A stretch of 64,000 nucleotides of DNA from contig JAJYVJ010000001.1 in the NCBI GenBank assembly GCA_021792045.1, positions 1 to 64,000 on the forward strand, in the 5' to 3' direction. The notes under the pieces were generated by a model. The model was not told where the DNA came from. It was given only the letters and a program-made list of their open reading frames with translations, and made no database searches. Each line of letters opens with the position of its first letter. Position 1 is the first letter of the stretch. Both the position numbers and the translations under genes were made by a program. Below, piece after piece: positions 1 to 9,590 of this stretch. The DNA comes from Thermoplasmata archaeon (lineage in GTDB: Archaea; Thermoplasmatota; Thermoplasmata; Thermoplasmatales; Thermoplasmataceae).

Positions 1-49
1 ATTTGGTACGTTGCATGAATTAAATACTATTTTTAACATTTAGCTCGCA

Positions 50-1180
50 TTGAAATCAATAATGATAGTCTCAGATCCAATCAGTTCAGGAGTATCTGTA
101 CAGTTAAACGTCATAAACTTCCTTAGATCAAAATTAAATGGCAAATTCAAAGTATATGTATACTGGAACTGCATTTCAGCAGAACCGAATAGAGTTTCTG
201 GCTTGGACTCAGTAGATCTTGTCAGTTCAGGCAGGAATTTTAAAATGTGCCGACTGTTTCCAAAAAGATTCAAATCAAACGAAGGAATTTTATGGGTCCT
301 GAGTTGGTTTATAGAATCCACGCTTGGAATTCTGGCTGAGGATGTTAAAAATGTTGTTTTAAACAATAAGATCGATTATGTTGTTAACATATCCTCAACT
401 ATACCGTGTAAATCAGATATCCTGATCATTCAGGGCATCCCTTTCCTCGAAACACTTAGCAATCTTTCAGAGAGCAGCTCCAGTGCTTCTATGGTACGTT
501 TATTGTTCTGGTTTCCTATCTTTTTGCTTCAAAGAAAATTAATAGTGAAATTTAAATCTGATAGCAGAAAGATCTATGCAAACTCAAAATATATAAAAGA
601 TTATTATGAAAATTTAGGTTTTAAGGTCACTTCCGTTCTCCACACTGTTAAAAATTTTTCTATATTTAAAAGGAGTACTTCTGGATCAAGTAAAGACTAC
701 GTTTTGTCTTACATAGGAAAGGAAACAGAGATTAAGACTCTCATCGAACTTGCAAAAAAAGGCGTTAAGATAATAACATTCGGATCTAAAGTACCTCCTG
801 GCGTCTCTATTGATTACATAAAGAAGTTTATGCAGGTTGAGGGACATGTTAGTGACGATCGTTTAGTCTGTCTGTATTCAAATGCTCTTTTTACAGCATT
901 TCCTTTCACCGAAGAGCCTTTTGGCTATGTCCCTATAGAATCCTCTCTTTGTGGCACTCCGGTACTTACTTACAATAAGCAGGGTCCTTTAGAAACGGTT
1001 TGTGATGGAGAGAATGGTTGGCTTGTAAATTCTCGAGAGGATTTTATCTCAAAGGGGCTTGAGATATGGAATCGCAAAGATTCTGGAATTAACCCTGATA
1101 GATGTATCAGATTTGCGAAAAATAAAATTGATGAATTTTCGTCTGAAGTCGATATCGATCGAATGGTAACCAAGGAATAA
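50..1180 (+). CDS. GT4-type glycosyltransferase
   Basis: Predicted glycosyltransferase of 376 residues that would move a sugar from a nucleotide or lipid donor onto a surface glycan or lipid. The C-terminal half has the GT-B/GT4 signature: FPFTEEPFGY followed by PIESSLCGTPV, which places the E-x7-E pair at about E289 and E297, and then a typical ENGWLV end of the donor-binding domain. There is no membrane helix, so it probably works on the inner face of the membrane. The frame opens with TTG at 50; an ATG four codons later (62) is an equally good start. The N-terminal half is too divergent to give the acceptor. The family is fairly sure, the substrate unknown. Confidence 0.75.
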   Translation: MKSIMIVSDPISSGVSVQLNVINFLRSKLNGKFKVYVYWNCISAEPNRVSGLDSVDLVSSGRNFKMCRLFPKRFKSNEGILWVLSWFIESTLGILAEDVKNVVLNNKIDYVVNISSTIPCKSDILIIQGIPFLETLSNLSESSSSASMVRLLFWFPIFLLQRKLIVKFKSDSRKIYANSKYIKDYYENLGFKVTSVLHTVKNFSIFKRSTSGSSKDYVLSYIGKETEIKTLIELAKKGVKIITFGSKVPPGVSIDYIKKFMQVEGHVSDDRLVCLYSNALFTAFPFTEEPFGYVPIESSLCGTPVLTYNKQGPLETVCDGENGWLVNSREDFISKGLEIWNRKDSGINPDRCIRFAKNKIDEFSSEVDIDRMVTKE

Positions 1181-1286
1181 GGGTAACAACTTTATGCCAG
1201 CTTTGACCTAGAATGGAAAATGACACATTAAGCATAAATTTAGAGGCAATGAGGCAGATAAATATAGAAGACAAATATTATGAAGT

Positions 1287-1691
1287 GTGGTCCAGACCAT
1301 AACCAATTCAATAATGAAATGTTCAAACTGCGGTTTTACTTTCAATCTGAGCTTCCCACAAAGAGGATTTATTTGGGAGCTCAAGAAACTAAACAAATTC
1401 AACATTGAGTGCCCAAAATGCCAGAAGAATTCTCTGGAAGACATTGGTGATGCTCAGTTCAACGGTATATACCCGGTATATACATATGATTCCATAAGCA
1501 AACGGGCGGAAACTGCAATTACAGTATTTATTTTTGCAGCAGTTGTAGTTGCTTTCATCATCACCTCTATTATGTATACCACCTATTTGTTATCATATTA
1601 CCTTTTTACCGTCATGGTTCTCTTAATCCTTGTTCCAATCGGCATTTACCTTCTCTCAGTGAAGCATGCAAAAATTTCATTGGAATCCTGA
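1287..1691 (+). CDS. Zinc-ribbon membrane protein
   Basis: Small unknown protein with an N-terminal zinc ribbon (CSNC near residue 12, CPKC about 30 residues later), followed by two hydrophobic helices in the last 60 residues. The Cys pairs would sit in the cytoplasm and the helices in the membrane. The start is uncertain: GTG at 1287 has an AT-rich TATA-like stretch about 25 bases upstream, as for leaderless genes here, while ATG at 1314 begins directly before the CSNC motif. I do not recognise a named family; zinc-ribbon plus two helices is common among uncharacterised archaeal proteins. Confidence 0.6.
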   Translation: MVQTITNSIMKCSNCGFTFNLSFPQRGFIWELKKLNKFNIECPKCQKNSLEDIGDAQFNGIYPVYTYDSISKRAETAITVFIFAAVVVAFIITSIMYTTYLLSYYLFTVMVLLILVPIGIYLLSVKHAKISLES

Positions 1692-1733
1692 TTTGCCAAT
1701 TCCAAAAATGATTCTTTACGCGATCATAAGATT

Positions 1734-2361
1734 CTAAGCGAGAAGAAAATAAAAGCGCAAAAATCCGAATAGAACAAAAATCGCGTATGTTCTTTTCGAC
1801 CTAAATGGATTCTTTTTTGTGAAGCCGAAAGAGGAATTTGAGTTAGCAAGATGAAATATTGCACCCAGAATTAGGAACGATACCACGTAAATATTTTTGA
1901 GGAAGACAATTGCAAAGGCGGCTTAAAATATATATTCGAAAGTAAACGCAACCAATCCTTTTTGCCAAAGGCCAAGACCAATCTTTTTATCTCTCTTTCC
2001 AAAACCCAATAATGGTAGATCTTTAGGATGCATTAATGTATCAAGAATCCGGTGCGACGTGCATGCAATTAAAAATACAACTAATGCCAAAATCATTTTT
2101 GTTATAACCGCTACAAAAATTGGGACTCCTATCTTTATCAAAAGTGAAAGGATCAAAGAATGCGAGTAAGGATAATTTGAAAAATTAACATCGCTTTGGA
2201 GAGGACTTTCAGGTTTTATAGAAACGTTCTCAACTCCAATAAGGATCAAAATCGGCCAGAGCAAATCAGGGAAACTGACGCCAATTAACGGTACCCAATA
2301 TGGGAACCGTGGGGAAGAAATACATCAGCAGAAATGCTATAGCGAAATGTCCTATGAACAT
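1734..2361 (-). pseudogene. Decayed DUF457-like membrane protein
   Basis: Read on the minus strand, an ATG at 2361 opens a frame beginning MFIGHFAIAF and running to about 2295, where it must shift by +1 to continue as GVSFPDLLWP. The shifted frame keeps conserved-looking parts (YPYSHSL, SHRILD, a GLGLW segment), meets an in-frame TAA at 1923-1925, and then stays open in the same frame for another 62 codons of hydrophobic sequence to a TAG ending at 1734. The pattern resembles the DUF457/YdjM-like putative metal-dependent membrane hydrolases, with HS and SH..LD histidines. One frameshift and one stop in a single homologous reading indicate a pseudogene or two sequencing errors. Confidence 0.65.
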
Positions 2362-2455
2362 TTAACTGAATTAACAGTCTTAACATTAAGCATATGGTAG
2401 GTTCAAAATTTGAACTCAGAATATTAAATAATAATCTGAAAAGTATTCACATTTT

Positions 2456-3307
2456 ATGTCTGCAATAATTGGAATAGTGAAGTATCAAGCCACAATAGAT
2501 ATGAAGGCAGGGAAAACCTATGTTGCATTTGGTCTCGTATCTCTTCTCGCAATAGCCTATGGATATCTGATTCCGAAGTTTGCATCTGGAACCTTGTTCG
2601 AATATACTAAGAGTTCACATGTATGGATGCTAACAACGTCCAGCATCTTTGTAACAGTTGCTGCGGGCTTAGCTGGGTTATTTATTGGTGCATTCATAGG
2701 ATCTGACGTCATTGCTCAGGAATTCGAATCAGGGTCCATAATCAAGTTATTCTCTCTTCCGATTCGTCGAAGAGATATCTATATCGGGAAATTCATTGAA
2801 AAATTAATATTCGCACTGATATTGTCGCTAATATCTGTAATAGTTGCCATAATTTGCGGATACTTTTTTTCTGGTTATCAAAGTTATTTTCAGTGGTTAC
2901 CCGCATTTATAGGTGGCTTAATTCTCTTGATTGCAGGATTTACGTCGATGGGTTTTCTTTTTGGGCCGCTGGTCAGGCAATCCTCCTTCGTTTTTGGTAT
3001 AATGTTTGGCGTCTGGATATTTTTCGCTGTAATATTTGGGATTGTCGTGATGAAGGTTGGTTATGGTGATGGAACATTTGCAATTCCATTTATGAATATG
3101 ACCTCAGTTCCATCATCTATCATGAGCTATGCAGTCACTCCGTCGGGAATTTTTCACTTGCAATACGTTTCGCTGGGAACTTCTAGATACTTTAGCATAT
3201 CAACGTGGAAATATATGATTCTGAATGTTGTATTTGCATTAATTGAAGTTCTGTTCATTTTTGGTTTGGGATTTGCCATATTTAGAAAAGCAGAAATAAG
3301 GGGTTGA
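2456..3307 (+). CDS. ABC-2 type transporter permease
   Basis: Membrane subunit of an ABC exporter, 283 residues with about six hydrophobic helices and the short cytoplasmic QEFESGSI segment after the second helix that is typical of ABC-2 permeases, where the coupling helix contacts the ATPase. The start is ATG at 2456. The stop overlaps the region just before the ATPase gene, and the two almost certainly form one complex. It is the first gene of a four-gene run with the ATPase, an unknown membrane protein and a winged-helix regulator. The substrate cannot be told; drug, lipid or peptide export and bacteriocin-type immunity are all possible. Confidence 0.8.
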   Translation: MSAIIGIVKYQATIDMKAGKTYVAFGLVSLLAIAYGYLIPKFASGTLFEYTKSSHVWMLTTSSIFVTVAAGLAGLFIGAFIGSDVIAQEFESGSIIKLFSLPIRRRDIYIGKFIEKLIFALILSLISVIVAIICGYFFSGYQSYFQWLPAFIGGLILLIAGFTSMGFLFGPLVRQSSFVFGIMFGVWIFFAVIFGIVVMKVGYGDGTFAIPFMNMTSVPSSIMSYAVTPSGIFHLQYVSLGTSRYFSISTWKYMILNVVFALIEVLFIFGLGFAIFRKAEIRG

Positions 3308-3312
3308 TCACA

Positions 3313-4251
3313 ATGGATGCGCTTGTTGTAGAAAATTTAACTAAAATATACTCAAACGGAAGAGGAATAAAAGAAATAAATCTGAATGTCCAGAAAGGGA
3401 AAATACATGCCTTACTTGGTAACAATGGAGCAGGGAAAAGCACAACAATGAAATGCATTACTGGAATAATTTTCCCTGATAGTGGCCGAATAGAGGTAAT
3501 GGGAAAAGAACTCAGGGATAATGATCCCAAGGTAAAGTCATGTGTTGGTTATTCTCCTGAACTTCCCTCTCTCCCAAGGAATTTGACGGGGAGGCAATGT
3601 CTGGTTGTATACGGCTATCTAAAGGGACTAAGCAAGGATCAGGTTAGGCCGGAATCGGAAGACCTCCTGGAGAAGGTCGGGCTTCTCGATGCTTCAGACT
3701 CAAGGGTTTCTCAGTACAGTAGAGGTATGTTGCAGAGGCTTGATCTCGCGATAGCAATGGAGGGAAGTCCAGACATACTGATTCTCGACGAGCCAACTGC
3801 GGGCCTTGATCCATCTTCTGCATCAAAGTTCAGGGCTCTGTTAAGGGAACGAGCAGCAGAAGGTCAGACTATTTTGCTCTCCGATCACCAGCTTTCCGAA
3901 GTAGAGCGGTTATGTTCAGATGCGACAATTATAAATGAAGGACGGACCATAATTCAGTCAAAAATGTCAGATTTATTAAAGAAGGTAAAAGGGAGCTTCA
4001 AATATGTTGGAGAATTTTCTTCTGTGAGTGATAAATTAATTCATTACATTGAAAAGGTAGACGGTGTTGTTCGTGTGGATATAGATCACAAGGGCAACAA
4101 CACTCTCATAATATATACTGATAGGCGGGATCGGCTGAATAGTGAAGTCTCAGGAGTCGTGAAAGAGATAGGATGTTCGCTGTACTCATTGGCTGAGAGT
4201 AAAACAACATTGGAGGACATATTCCTAACTCTTGTAAATACCGAGGAGTAG
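3313..4251 (+). CDS. ABC transporter ATP-binding protein
   Basis: ATPase subunit partnering the upstream permease. All nucleotide-binding motifs are present: Walker A GNNGAGKST at about residues 36-44, signature YSRGMLQ from about 135, Walker B ILILDEPTAGLD with the catalytic Glu at about 160, and an H-loop DHQLSE. About 100 C-terminal residues beyond the core are usual for the CcmA/DrrA-like exporter ATPases. I place the start at ATG 3313, since the earlier TTG at 3304 overlaps the permease stop codon and adds only three residues. Genes are within 6 bases of each other, so they are likely cotranscribed and translated together. Confidence 0.88.
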   Translation: MDALVVENLTKIYSNGRGIKEINLNVQKGKIHALLGNNGAGKSTTMKCITGIIFPDSGRIEVMGKELRDNDPKVKSCVGYSPELPSLPRNLTGRQCLVVYGYLKGLSKDQVRPESEDLLEKVGLLDASDSRVSQYSRGMLQRLDLAIAMEGSPDILILDEPTAGLDPSSASKFRALLRERAAEGQTILLSDHQLSEVERLCSDATIINEGRTIIQSKMSDLLKKVKGSFKYVGEFSSVSDKLIHYIEKVDGVVRVDIDHKGNNTLIIYTDRRDRLNSEVSGVVKEIGCSLYSLAESKTTLEDIFLTLVNTEE

Positions 4252-4400
4252 CGTTAAATGGAAAGTCTCGTGAGCATATCACTTTCCTGGGAGATGCATA
4301 TAATATTAGAATGAATAGTGATGTTCCAACAATTTGAGAATACTGAGATAGAATGTCATAGAACATGAGGGAAAAATTAGTCGGGGAGATGTAAAGCAAG

Positions 4401-5129
4401 ATGGATGACGATTTAAAATTTAAGAAGGAGCTCTTAAGATCTGTTGAGCAGATTAATAATCGCGTTCTTGGTTTTCAGAGTTACATGATGCGTCGAACTT
4501 GGGGTGTGCTTTTTGGAATAGTTGCTTTCCTTATTTTGGTAGATTCTCTGTCGTTTCCTGTAATTAGATACTTCATTTCTTCCGCTTATCTGGCGGGAAT
4601 CATCAACATTATAATTCAGGTAACAGTATTTCTATTTGCGATTTTTTACTGGTTTAATTTATTTGAGAACTCAGCGAGGATAGTTAAATTAAGAGAATTC
4701 GCCACAGCGAATCGCTCTTATCGGATCAGGAACAGGGCAATAATTTGGAGAGATGTTATTGTCGCATTGTTCCTTCTGTGTATTTTCGCAGCATTAGTAA
4801 TAGACAGCACAAACATCCCTTTGAAAGATGTAATATCAAACTTAATTTTCCTTCTTGTTTATTTGGTTCTCGATATTATACTCATTCGGGGGCTTAAAAA
4901 CACATTTGTGGAAATCCCTTTTGAAGGATATGCAGTCTTCTTTTCGTACATGTTTTTAGTTATTTTCAGCTCAGTTACTTCGATTGTTAGTAGGTATGGT
5001 TTAGTTCCAAAAACGCTTGAAGAATTGTCATATCTACTGCTTGGTATTGTTCTTGCGATCCTGCTGCTGAGTTCATTTAGCTTCATTTATCACGCCCCAG
5101 ACTATTTGGAGGAACTCAATGGGCAATAG
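4401..5129 (+). CDS. Unknown six-helix membrane protein
   Basis: A 242-residue integral membrane protein without a recognised family. A charged N-terminal stretch of about 30 residues precedes roughly six hydrophobic helices arranged as pairs, and the C-terminus is short and cytoplasmic-looking. It lies 149 bases after the ABC ATPase gene, and its last 11 bases overlap the start of the regulator gene, so translation of those two is probably coupled. That arrangement suggests it is either a membrane partner of the regulator (a one-component sensor pair) or an accessory of the ABC system. No motif decides between them. Confidence 0.65.
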   Translation: MDDDLKFKKELLRSVEQINNRVLGFQSYMMRRTWGVLFGIVAFLILVDSLSFPVIRYFISSAYLAGIINIIIQVTVFLFAIFYWFNLFENSARIVKLREFATANRSYRIRNRAIIWRDVIVALFLLCIFAALVIDSTNIPLKDVISNLIFLLVYLVLDIILIRGLKNTFVEIPFEGYAVFFSYMFLVIFSSVTSIVSRYGLVPKTLEELSYLLLGIVLAILLLSSFSFIYHAPDYLEELNGQ

Positions 5130-5520
5130 TCTTACCGATGCGGAAAATTTTCGGCGATTTGTCCTTACCCAGCTCGCAGAAGAGATAACGGACACCCCTT
5201 TCAAGTCGTCAATAAGACTTATAATAATTATGTCTCTGGGTGTAAGCAAGAGAATGAGACTCACTGATCTTATGAAACTCACCGGATGTGGAAAAGGAAG
5301 CATTTCGAACCATATCGATAAACTTGAGAAGTCTGGTTTCGTAACTACGCATGACGCTTCGTTCTTCACTTCTCCGCGTATTGTAGTTGAAATAACGAAG
5401 AAAGGTGAAGAATTCTATAACAGCTACCTCAGCATGCTTGAAAAAATAATATACAGTCAAGTGCACGGTGATGGAGAGAACTCCACGGCCGACTCGAAAA
5501 CAGAAGACAGTTCAATCTGA
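5119..5520 (+). CDS. Winged-helix transcriptional regulator
   Basis: A 133-residue DNA-binding protein with a MarR/HTH_34-like winged helix. LTDLMKLTGCGKGSISNHID (about residues 50-70) gives the helix-turn-helix, LEKSGFVTTHD the strand into the wing, and PRIVVEITKKGEEF the last strand and helix. It starts 11 bases inside the upstream membrane-protein gene, which indicates coupled translation, and it closes the ABC permease-ATPase-membrane protein run. It probably controls this operon in response to a signal carried by the membrane protein or the exported substrate. The C-terminal 25 residues are polar and probably disordered. Confidence 0.8.
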   Translation: MGNSLTDAENFRRFVLTQLAEEITDTPFKSSIRLIIIMSLGVSKRMRLTDLMKLTGCGKGSISNHIDKLEKSGFVTTHDASFFTSPRIVVEITKKGEEFYNSYLSMLEKIIYSQVHGDGENSTADSKTEDSSI

Positions 5521-5567
5521 GTTGATTCATTTTGACAGGTGGCCCATAGATTTTCAGCACGTGTTAT

Positions 5568-6701
5568 CTAAGAACCATTTGTATCACTTGTATCTCGTGC
5601 CTGTCTTGGAACAGACAACAGCAAAAACACCAGGGCCAGAATGCTCGAGACCAGAACAAAGTTGAATGAAATTTCAATGCTTATAACAAAAATTAACGCA
5701 AAGACCGTGCTACCAAGAAAACCAGAAATAGCTTTTCCTGTGTAAAAGATCCCATTGTTTGAGGTAGAGAACTTTGAACCGAATACGTCACCGATAAGAG
5801 CGAAATACATCGATATCATAGATCCACCGAAAAATCCAATAAGAACAATTGAAACTGGAAATATTCTGAGAACCAAAAACAGGGCGCCCATTATTATAGA
5901 AATATCTATTATGATTAGGGTTTTCGTTCTTCCTATAAAGTCCGAAATATATCCGAGTATCGGTCTGCTGATTCCGCTCAGAAGTGGGAATATGGAAATC
6001 AATATTGTGAATTCATACAACGGGAGCGATTTTCCAATAAACCCAAAAGAAGAAGCTATAACGATCAGGGGTATCGAGCCAAGTACAAATGAAACATAGA
6101 GTATCCAGTACCGCCCGTCTGTTATCGTGGCAAAAGGTGTTCTCCCAGAAATTGTCGACTGTTCTGGATAGCGAGTCAATGACATTAATATGGGAAGAAT
6201 TATGATTTCAAGCAATCCAATTATGAGCATCGGTGTCCTAAACTCTCCGAATCTCACTATGAAAACATTTGCCACACTTGCACCGACACCAAAACCGAGG
6301 GATATGGTTCCGACAGCGATGCCTCTTGAACCCACAAACCATTTGACCGCAAGGTTTGTCGCGATCCCGTACAATATACCCTCTCCTACACTCCCGAGAG
6401 ACCATAAAACGTAGAATGATGTCAGATCATGGAGGAATGATGTACCTAGAAAGCCTGATGCAGAGAGAATTGCAGCAATTATACCGATCCTCCTTGGGCC
6501 GTACCTATCCGCTATGTAACCCCCAGGGCCCTGTGAAACCGTCGAAAAAATTGCAAATAAGGTGAATGCAACCTGGATCTCTAGGAGTCTAGTATCAAAT
6601 CCGGATACGAGTAACGGCTCAAAAACATTCCACGAATATTGATAGAGTGAATTGAAAGACATCACGATTAAACCTATTGCAAGATAGAATCTCCTGTCCA
6701 C
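5568..6701 (-). CDS. MFS transporter, OFA-like
   Basis: Major facilitator superfamily carrier of 377 residues and about twelve helices. The hallmark MFS loop between helices 2 and 3 reads GGYIADRYGPRR, and the glycine-rich helix 5 region (GLGFGVGASV-like) resembles oxalate/formate-antiporter-type carriers. The start is GTG at 6701. The gene lies downstream of an aminotransferase and an acyl-CoA synthetase on the same strand with short gaps, so a carboxylic or amino-acid derived substrate is plausible, but this is only an inference from context. The 3' end converges with the regulator gene on the other strand, about 50 bases away. Confidence 0.8.
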   Translation of the reverse strand: MDRRFYLAIGLIVMSFNSLYQYSWNVFEPLLVSGFDTRLLEIQVAFTLFAIFSTVSQGPGGYIADRYGPRRIGIIAAILSASGFLGTSFLHDLTSFYVLWSLGSVGEGILYGIATNLAVKWFVGSRGIAVGTISLGFGVGASVANVFIVRFGEFRTPMLIIGLLEIIILPILMSLTRYPEQSTISGRTPFATITDGRYWILYVSFVLGSIPLIVIASSFGFIGKSLPLYEFTILISIFPLLSGISRPILGYISDFIGRTKTLIIIDISIIMGALFLVLRIFPVSIVLIGFFGGSMISMYFALIGDVFGSKFSTSNNGIFYTGKAISGFLGSTVFALIFVISIEISFNFVLVSSILALVFLLLSVPRQARDTSDTNGS

Positions 6702-6798
6702 ATATAGGAATAATCTACACGTATTTATTATCCGAGTTAAACATCGTGAAATATTCCCCGAGAAGACTGTACACCCAATTATGAGGTTATGCTAATTT

Positions 6799-7857
6799 TC
6801 AATCAAAGCTCTTCGTGTTATTCAGGTAGTTGTTCAGTACATCCATGGCTTCTTCGAAGTTGCTGGGATCTGAGGTCATGCAGATCCTGAATCCATTTTC
6901 ATCGTTGAAATACCTGCCTGGGACAACTAGAATGCCAGTGTCCTGAAGCAACTTCCTGGAGAATTCTACAGAGTCTGAGCCCTTTCTATATTTTAGATAA
7001 GCGATCGAACTCGAATCTGCCAAATCAGACTTGAGTTCGGTATGGGTGGTAAGGAATTCTTTCAGTGTTCGCATATTCTTTTCAATTATTTGTCTTGCAA
7101 ATGATATAAATCGTTTCCTGTTTGCCAATGCCTGTGCAGCTATCCACATACTGTAATTTGAGATTTCCGCTGTTACAAGATCTTTTACATTATTCAGTTC
7201 GTTAGCCGTATTTTCTTCCGCTATCAACCAGCCAGCTCTTAAATTTCCCAGACCGAAAAATTTTGTCATGGTGTTCGAAACCATAACTCTCTCAGATCCG
7301 TTAAACAATGTTCCAGGATTTTCTTCCATTGAGAACGGTCTGAATGTTTCATCAGAATATAGATAACTGTCATTTTCCTCGGCTAAACCTATCATTTCGT
7401 TAATTGCTCTTTGATCCAGGCTTTGTCCGGTCGGATTATTTGGATTTGTGAATTCGAAGAGAAAATTTTTTTCTGACAAAAAATCTTCTCTGTTTGGCGT
7501 TTTGAAAGTCAATGGCATGCCAAGTGAGCGCGGAGTAAGAAACATAGGCATATACTCTATCGGTGGAACATATATTTTTGAGACTTTTTCTTTCATATAT
7601 GCATTTGCAATAAAAATTCCACCAGTACCTCCGCATGTTGTCACCACATTTTCCTTGCGGACTTTGTAAATACTCGAAATACTCTCTGTGAATATTTCCG
7701 GTGCTTCTTTCATCTCCAATCTGTAGTCTTCGTAGGATGTGTTGATACCAAAACCTTCTAGATCAGGCTCAGAAAAACCGCTATTAGTCAGATTAAATCT
7801 ACATTTATTTCTGTTCGTCCGTATCCACGTGAACATTTCATCTTCTAAGGCTTTCAT
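6799..7857 (-). CDS. PLP aminotransferase class I/II
   Basis: Fold-type I pyridoxal-phosphate enzyme of 352 residues, close in size and pattern to histidinol-phosphate/aspartate aminotransferases. FTNPNNPTGQ is the conserved substrate/cofactor loop, SDETFRPF carries the Asp that pairs with the pyridine nitrogen, TMTKFFGLGNLRAGW places the Schiff-base lysine at about K199, and the C-terminal VVPGRYF and FRICM segments carry the carboxylate-binding Arg. It lies 51 bases downstream of an acyl-CoA synthetase on the same strand. The amino donor and acceptor cannot be read from sequence, and no other histidine genes are nearby. Confidence 0.85.
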   Translation of the reverse strand: MKALEDEMFTWIRTNRNKCRFNLTNSGFSEPDLEGFGINTSYEDYRLEMKEAPEIFTESISSIYKVRKENVVTTCGGTGGIFIANAYMKEKVSKIYVPPIEYMPMFLTPRSLGMPLTFKTPNREDFLSEKNFLFEFTNPNNPTGQSLDQRAINEMIGLAEENDSYLYSDETFRPFSMEENPGTLFNGSERVMVSNTMTKFFGLGNLRAGWLIAEENTANELNNVKDLVTAEISNYSMWIAAQALANRKRFISFARQIIEKNMRTLKEFLTTHTELKSDLADSSSIAYLKYRKGSDSVEFSRKLLQDTGILVVPGRYFNDENGFRICMTSDPSNFEEAMDVLNNYLNNTKSFD

Positions 7858-7908
7858 TATAACACGTAAACATAATTCCAGTTTGCTGAAAAATGTTTGT
7901 GCATAGGC

Positions 7909-9531
7909 CTACGGAACTAAAAACTCGTTTTCTTTCGCCGCTAAGGTGGATTTATCTTCGGATCTTTTGATTTCTAGATTCCTCAATTCCTTTCTTATTA
8001 TCTTTCCACTTATGGTCTTTGGTAAATCCTTAACAAATTCAATCTTCTTAGGCCTCATGTATGCCGCCGTTATCTTCTTTACATGGAAACTGAGCTCTCT
8101 AGCAAGAGAACTGCTTGGAGAATATCCGTTTTTAAGTATTATGAAGGCTTTTACAACATTTCCTCTTATCTGATCCGGGGAGGCAACCACGGCTGACTCT
8201 GCGACAGCAGGATGAGTTAGAAGGGCTGACTCCACCTCGAACGGGCCGATACGATAGTCTGAAGCTTTTATAACGTCATCAGCACGTGAAACGAACCAGA
8301 CATAACCGTCCGAATCCATTTTCCCGAGGTCACCGGTATAATAGTAACCATGTTTGAATCTTTCGGCGTTCAGTGCTGGATCATTGCCATATCCAGAAAA
8401 TAATCCCGGAACGTTATTTCCAATATCAATTGCGATGTTGCCCTCTTCCCCAACAGGAAGTTCTTTTCCATCGTCATCTACTATTTTGACCTTGTAATGT
8501 AGGAGAGGTTTTCCCGCAGATCCCGGCCTAATTTTGGAAAGATCCGTATTGCCAATAACTGCTGAGGTTTCTGTCTGCCCATATCCATCTTTTATCATAA
8601 TGCCAGTCAGATCCTTCCAGTGTTTTATGATTTCAGCATTGAGTGGCTCTCCCGCTGAGGAAGCCTTTTTCAACGCTGCAGGTTTAAAATCGTTGAGATC
8701 CTGAACCATAAACATTCTCCACACAGTAGGTGCCGTGCACAGGGAAGTCACTGGATAATTCTCGATTGCGCTAAGAGTTCTTTCAGCAGAGAATCTTTCC
8801 TGATCAAAGGAAAATGCTGTCGCACCTGCTATCAACGGTGCGTAGAGGTTAGACCAAGCCCACTTTGCCCAACCCGGACTACTGATATTCCAGTGAATAT
8901 CTTTGTTGTCGATGCCGAGCCACTGCACGGTTGAAAGGTGCCCGAGGGGGTAGTACCCGTTGTGCACTATGGTTTTGGGGAGTCCTTCAGTTCCGGAAGT
9001 GAAAAATATAGCATGTTTTTCTTTCGGATCTTTGTGAAACTTTGATATAAACGACTCCTCCATGGCTATTTTGTTTTGAAAGTTATCGTCTGATATATTG
9101 AAAACCTTGATGTAAATGCCCTTTGCCGCGTCCATTACCTGTTTTATGGTATAGGCGTCAGCAAAGATTGCCTTTGCACCTGTCTGGTTTATTCTGTAAA
9201 CTATATCGTTTTTAGAGAGAAGTATCGGGGCTGGAGAATACGCGATCCCAACGATTGAAGAAGCAACGGTTATGTACCATAGATCCGGCACCATCCTCAT
9301 CATAATTATAACAGAATCGCCGTTTTTCAGGCCCTCCTCCTTCATGAAGTTGGCATATTTCTTAGCTTTTTCCAGTAACATGGAGTAGGGAACCTCAATC
9401 AGCCGTTCCTCATCGTCCAGAATCATGAGTGCTATCTTTCCTGAATTTTGCTGTGCCAGAATATCTGATACCCAGTTGAAGTCGGGCTTTCTTTGAAATT
9501 TTTCTATTTTTATCGTGATCTTATCATGCAA
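7909..9531 (-). CDS. Acyl-CoA synthetase, AMP-forming
   Basis: ANL-superfamily ligase of 540 residues that activates a carboxylic acid with ATP to the acyl-AMP and then the CoA thioester. The P-loop TSGTEGLPK lies near residue 175, followed by GYGQTET, YYTGDLGKMD, the hinge SRADDVIKASDYRIGP, and the catalytic C-terminal lysine in KTISGKIIRKEL. Length and motifs resemble medium-chain (ACSM-like) and acetyl-CoA synthetase-related enzymes. The start is TTG at 9531; no in-frame ATG precedes it. The aminotransferase and MFS carrier follow on the same strand, so the three may form an amino-acid or carboxylate catabolic unit. Confidence 0.87.
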   Translation of the reverse strand: MHDKITIKIEKFQRKPDFNWVSDILAQQNSGKIALMILDDEERLIEVPYSMLLEKAKKYANFMKEEGLKNGDSVIIMMRMVPDLWYITVASSIVGIAYSPAPILLSKNDIVYRINQTGAKAIFADAYTIKQVMDAAKGIYIKVFNISDDNFQNKIAMEESFISKFHKDPKEKHAIFFTSGTEGLPKTIVHNGYYPLGHLSTVQWLGIDNKDIHWNISSPGWAKWAWSNLYAPLIAGATAFSFDQERFSAERTLSAIENYPVTSLCTAPTVWRMFMVQDLNDFKPAALKKASSAGEPLNAEIIKHWKDLTGIMIKDGYGQTETSAVIGNTDLSKIRPGSAGKPLLHYKVKIVDDDGKELPVGEEGNIAIDIGNNVPGLFSGYGNDPALNAERFKHGYYYTGDLGKMDSDGYVWFVSRADDVIKASDYRIGPFEVESALLTHPAVAESAVVASPDQIRGNVVKAFIILKNGYSPSSSLARELSFHVKKITAAYMRPKKIEFVKDLPKTISGKIIRKELRNLEIKRSEDKSTLAAKENEFLVP

Positions 9532-9590
9532 TCAATAGAAATAAATCTTATCAGCCGGAGGAGAGCGAATTCAAAAATGTATCTTTTAAA

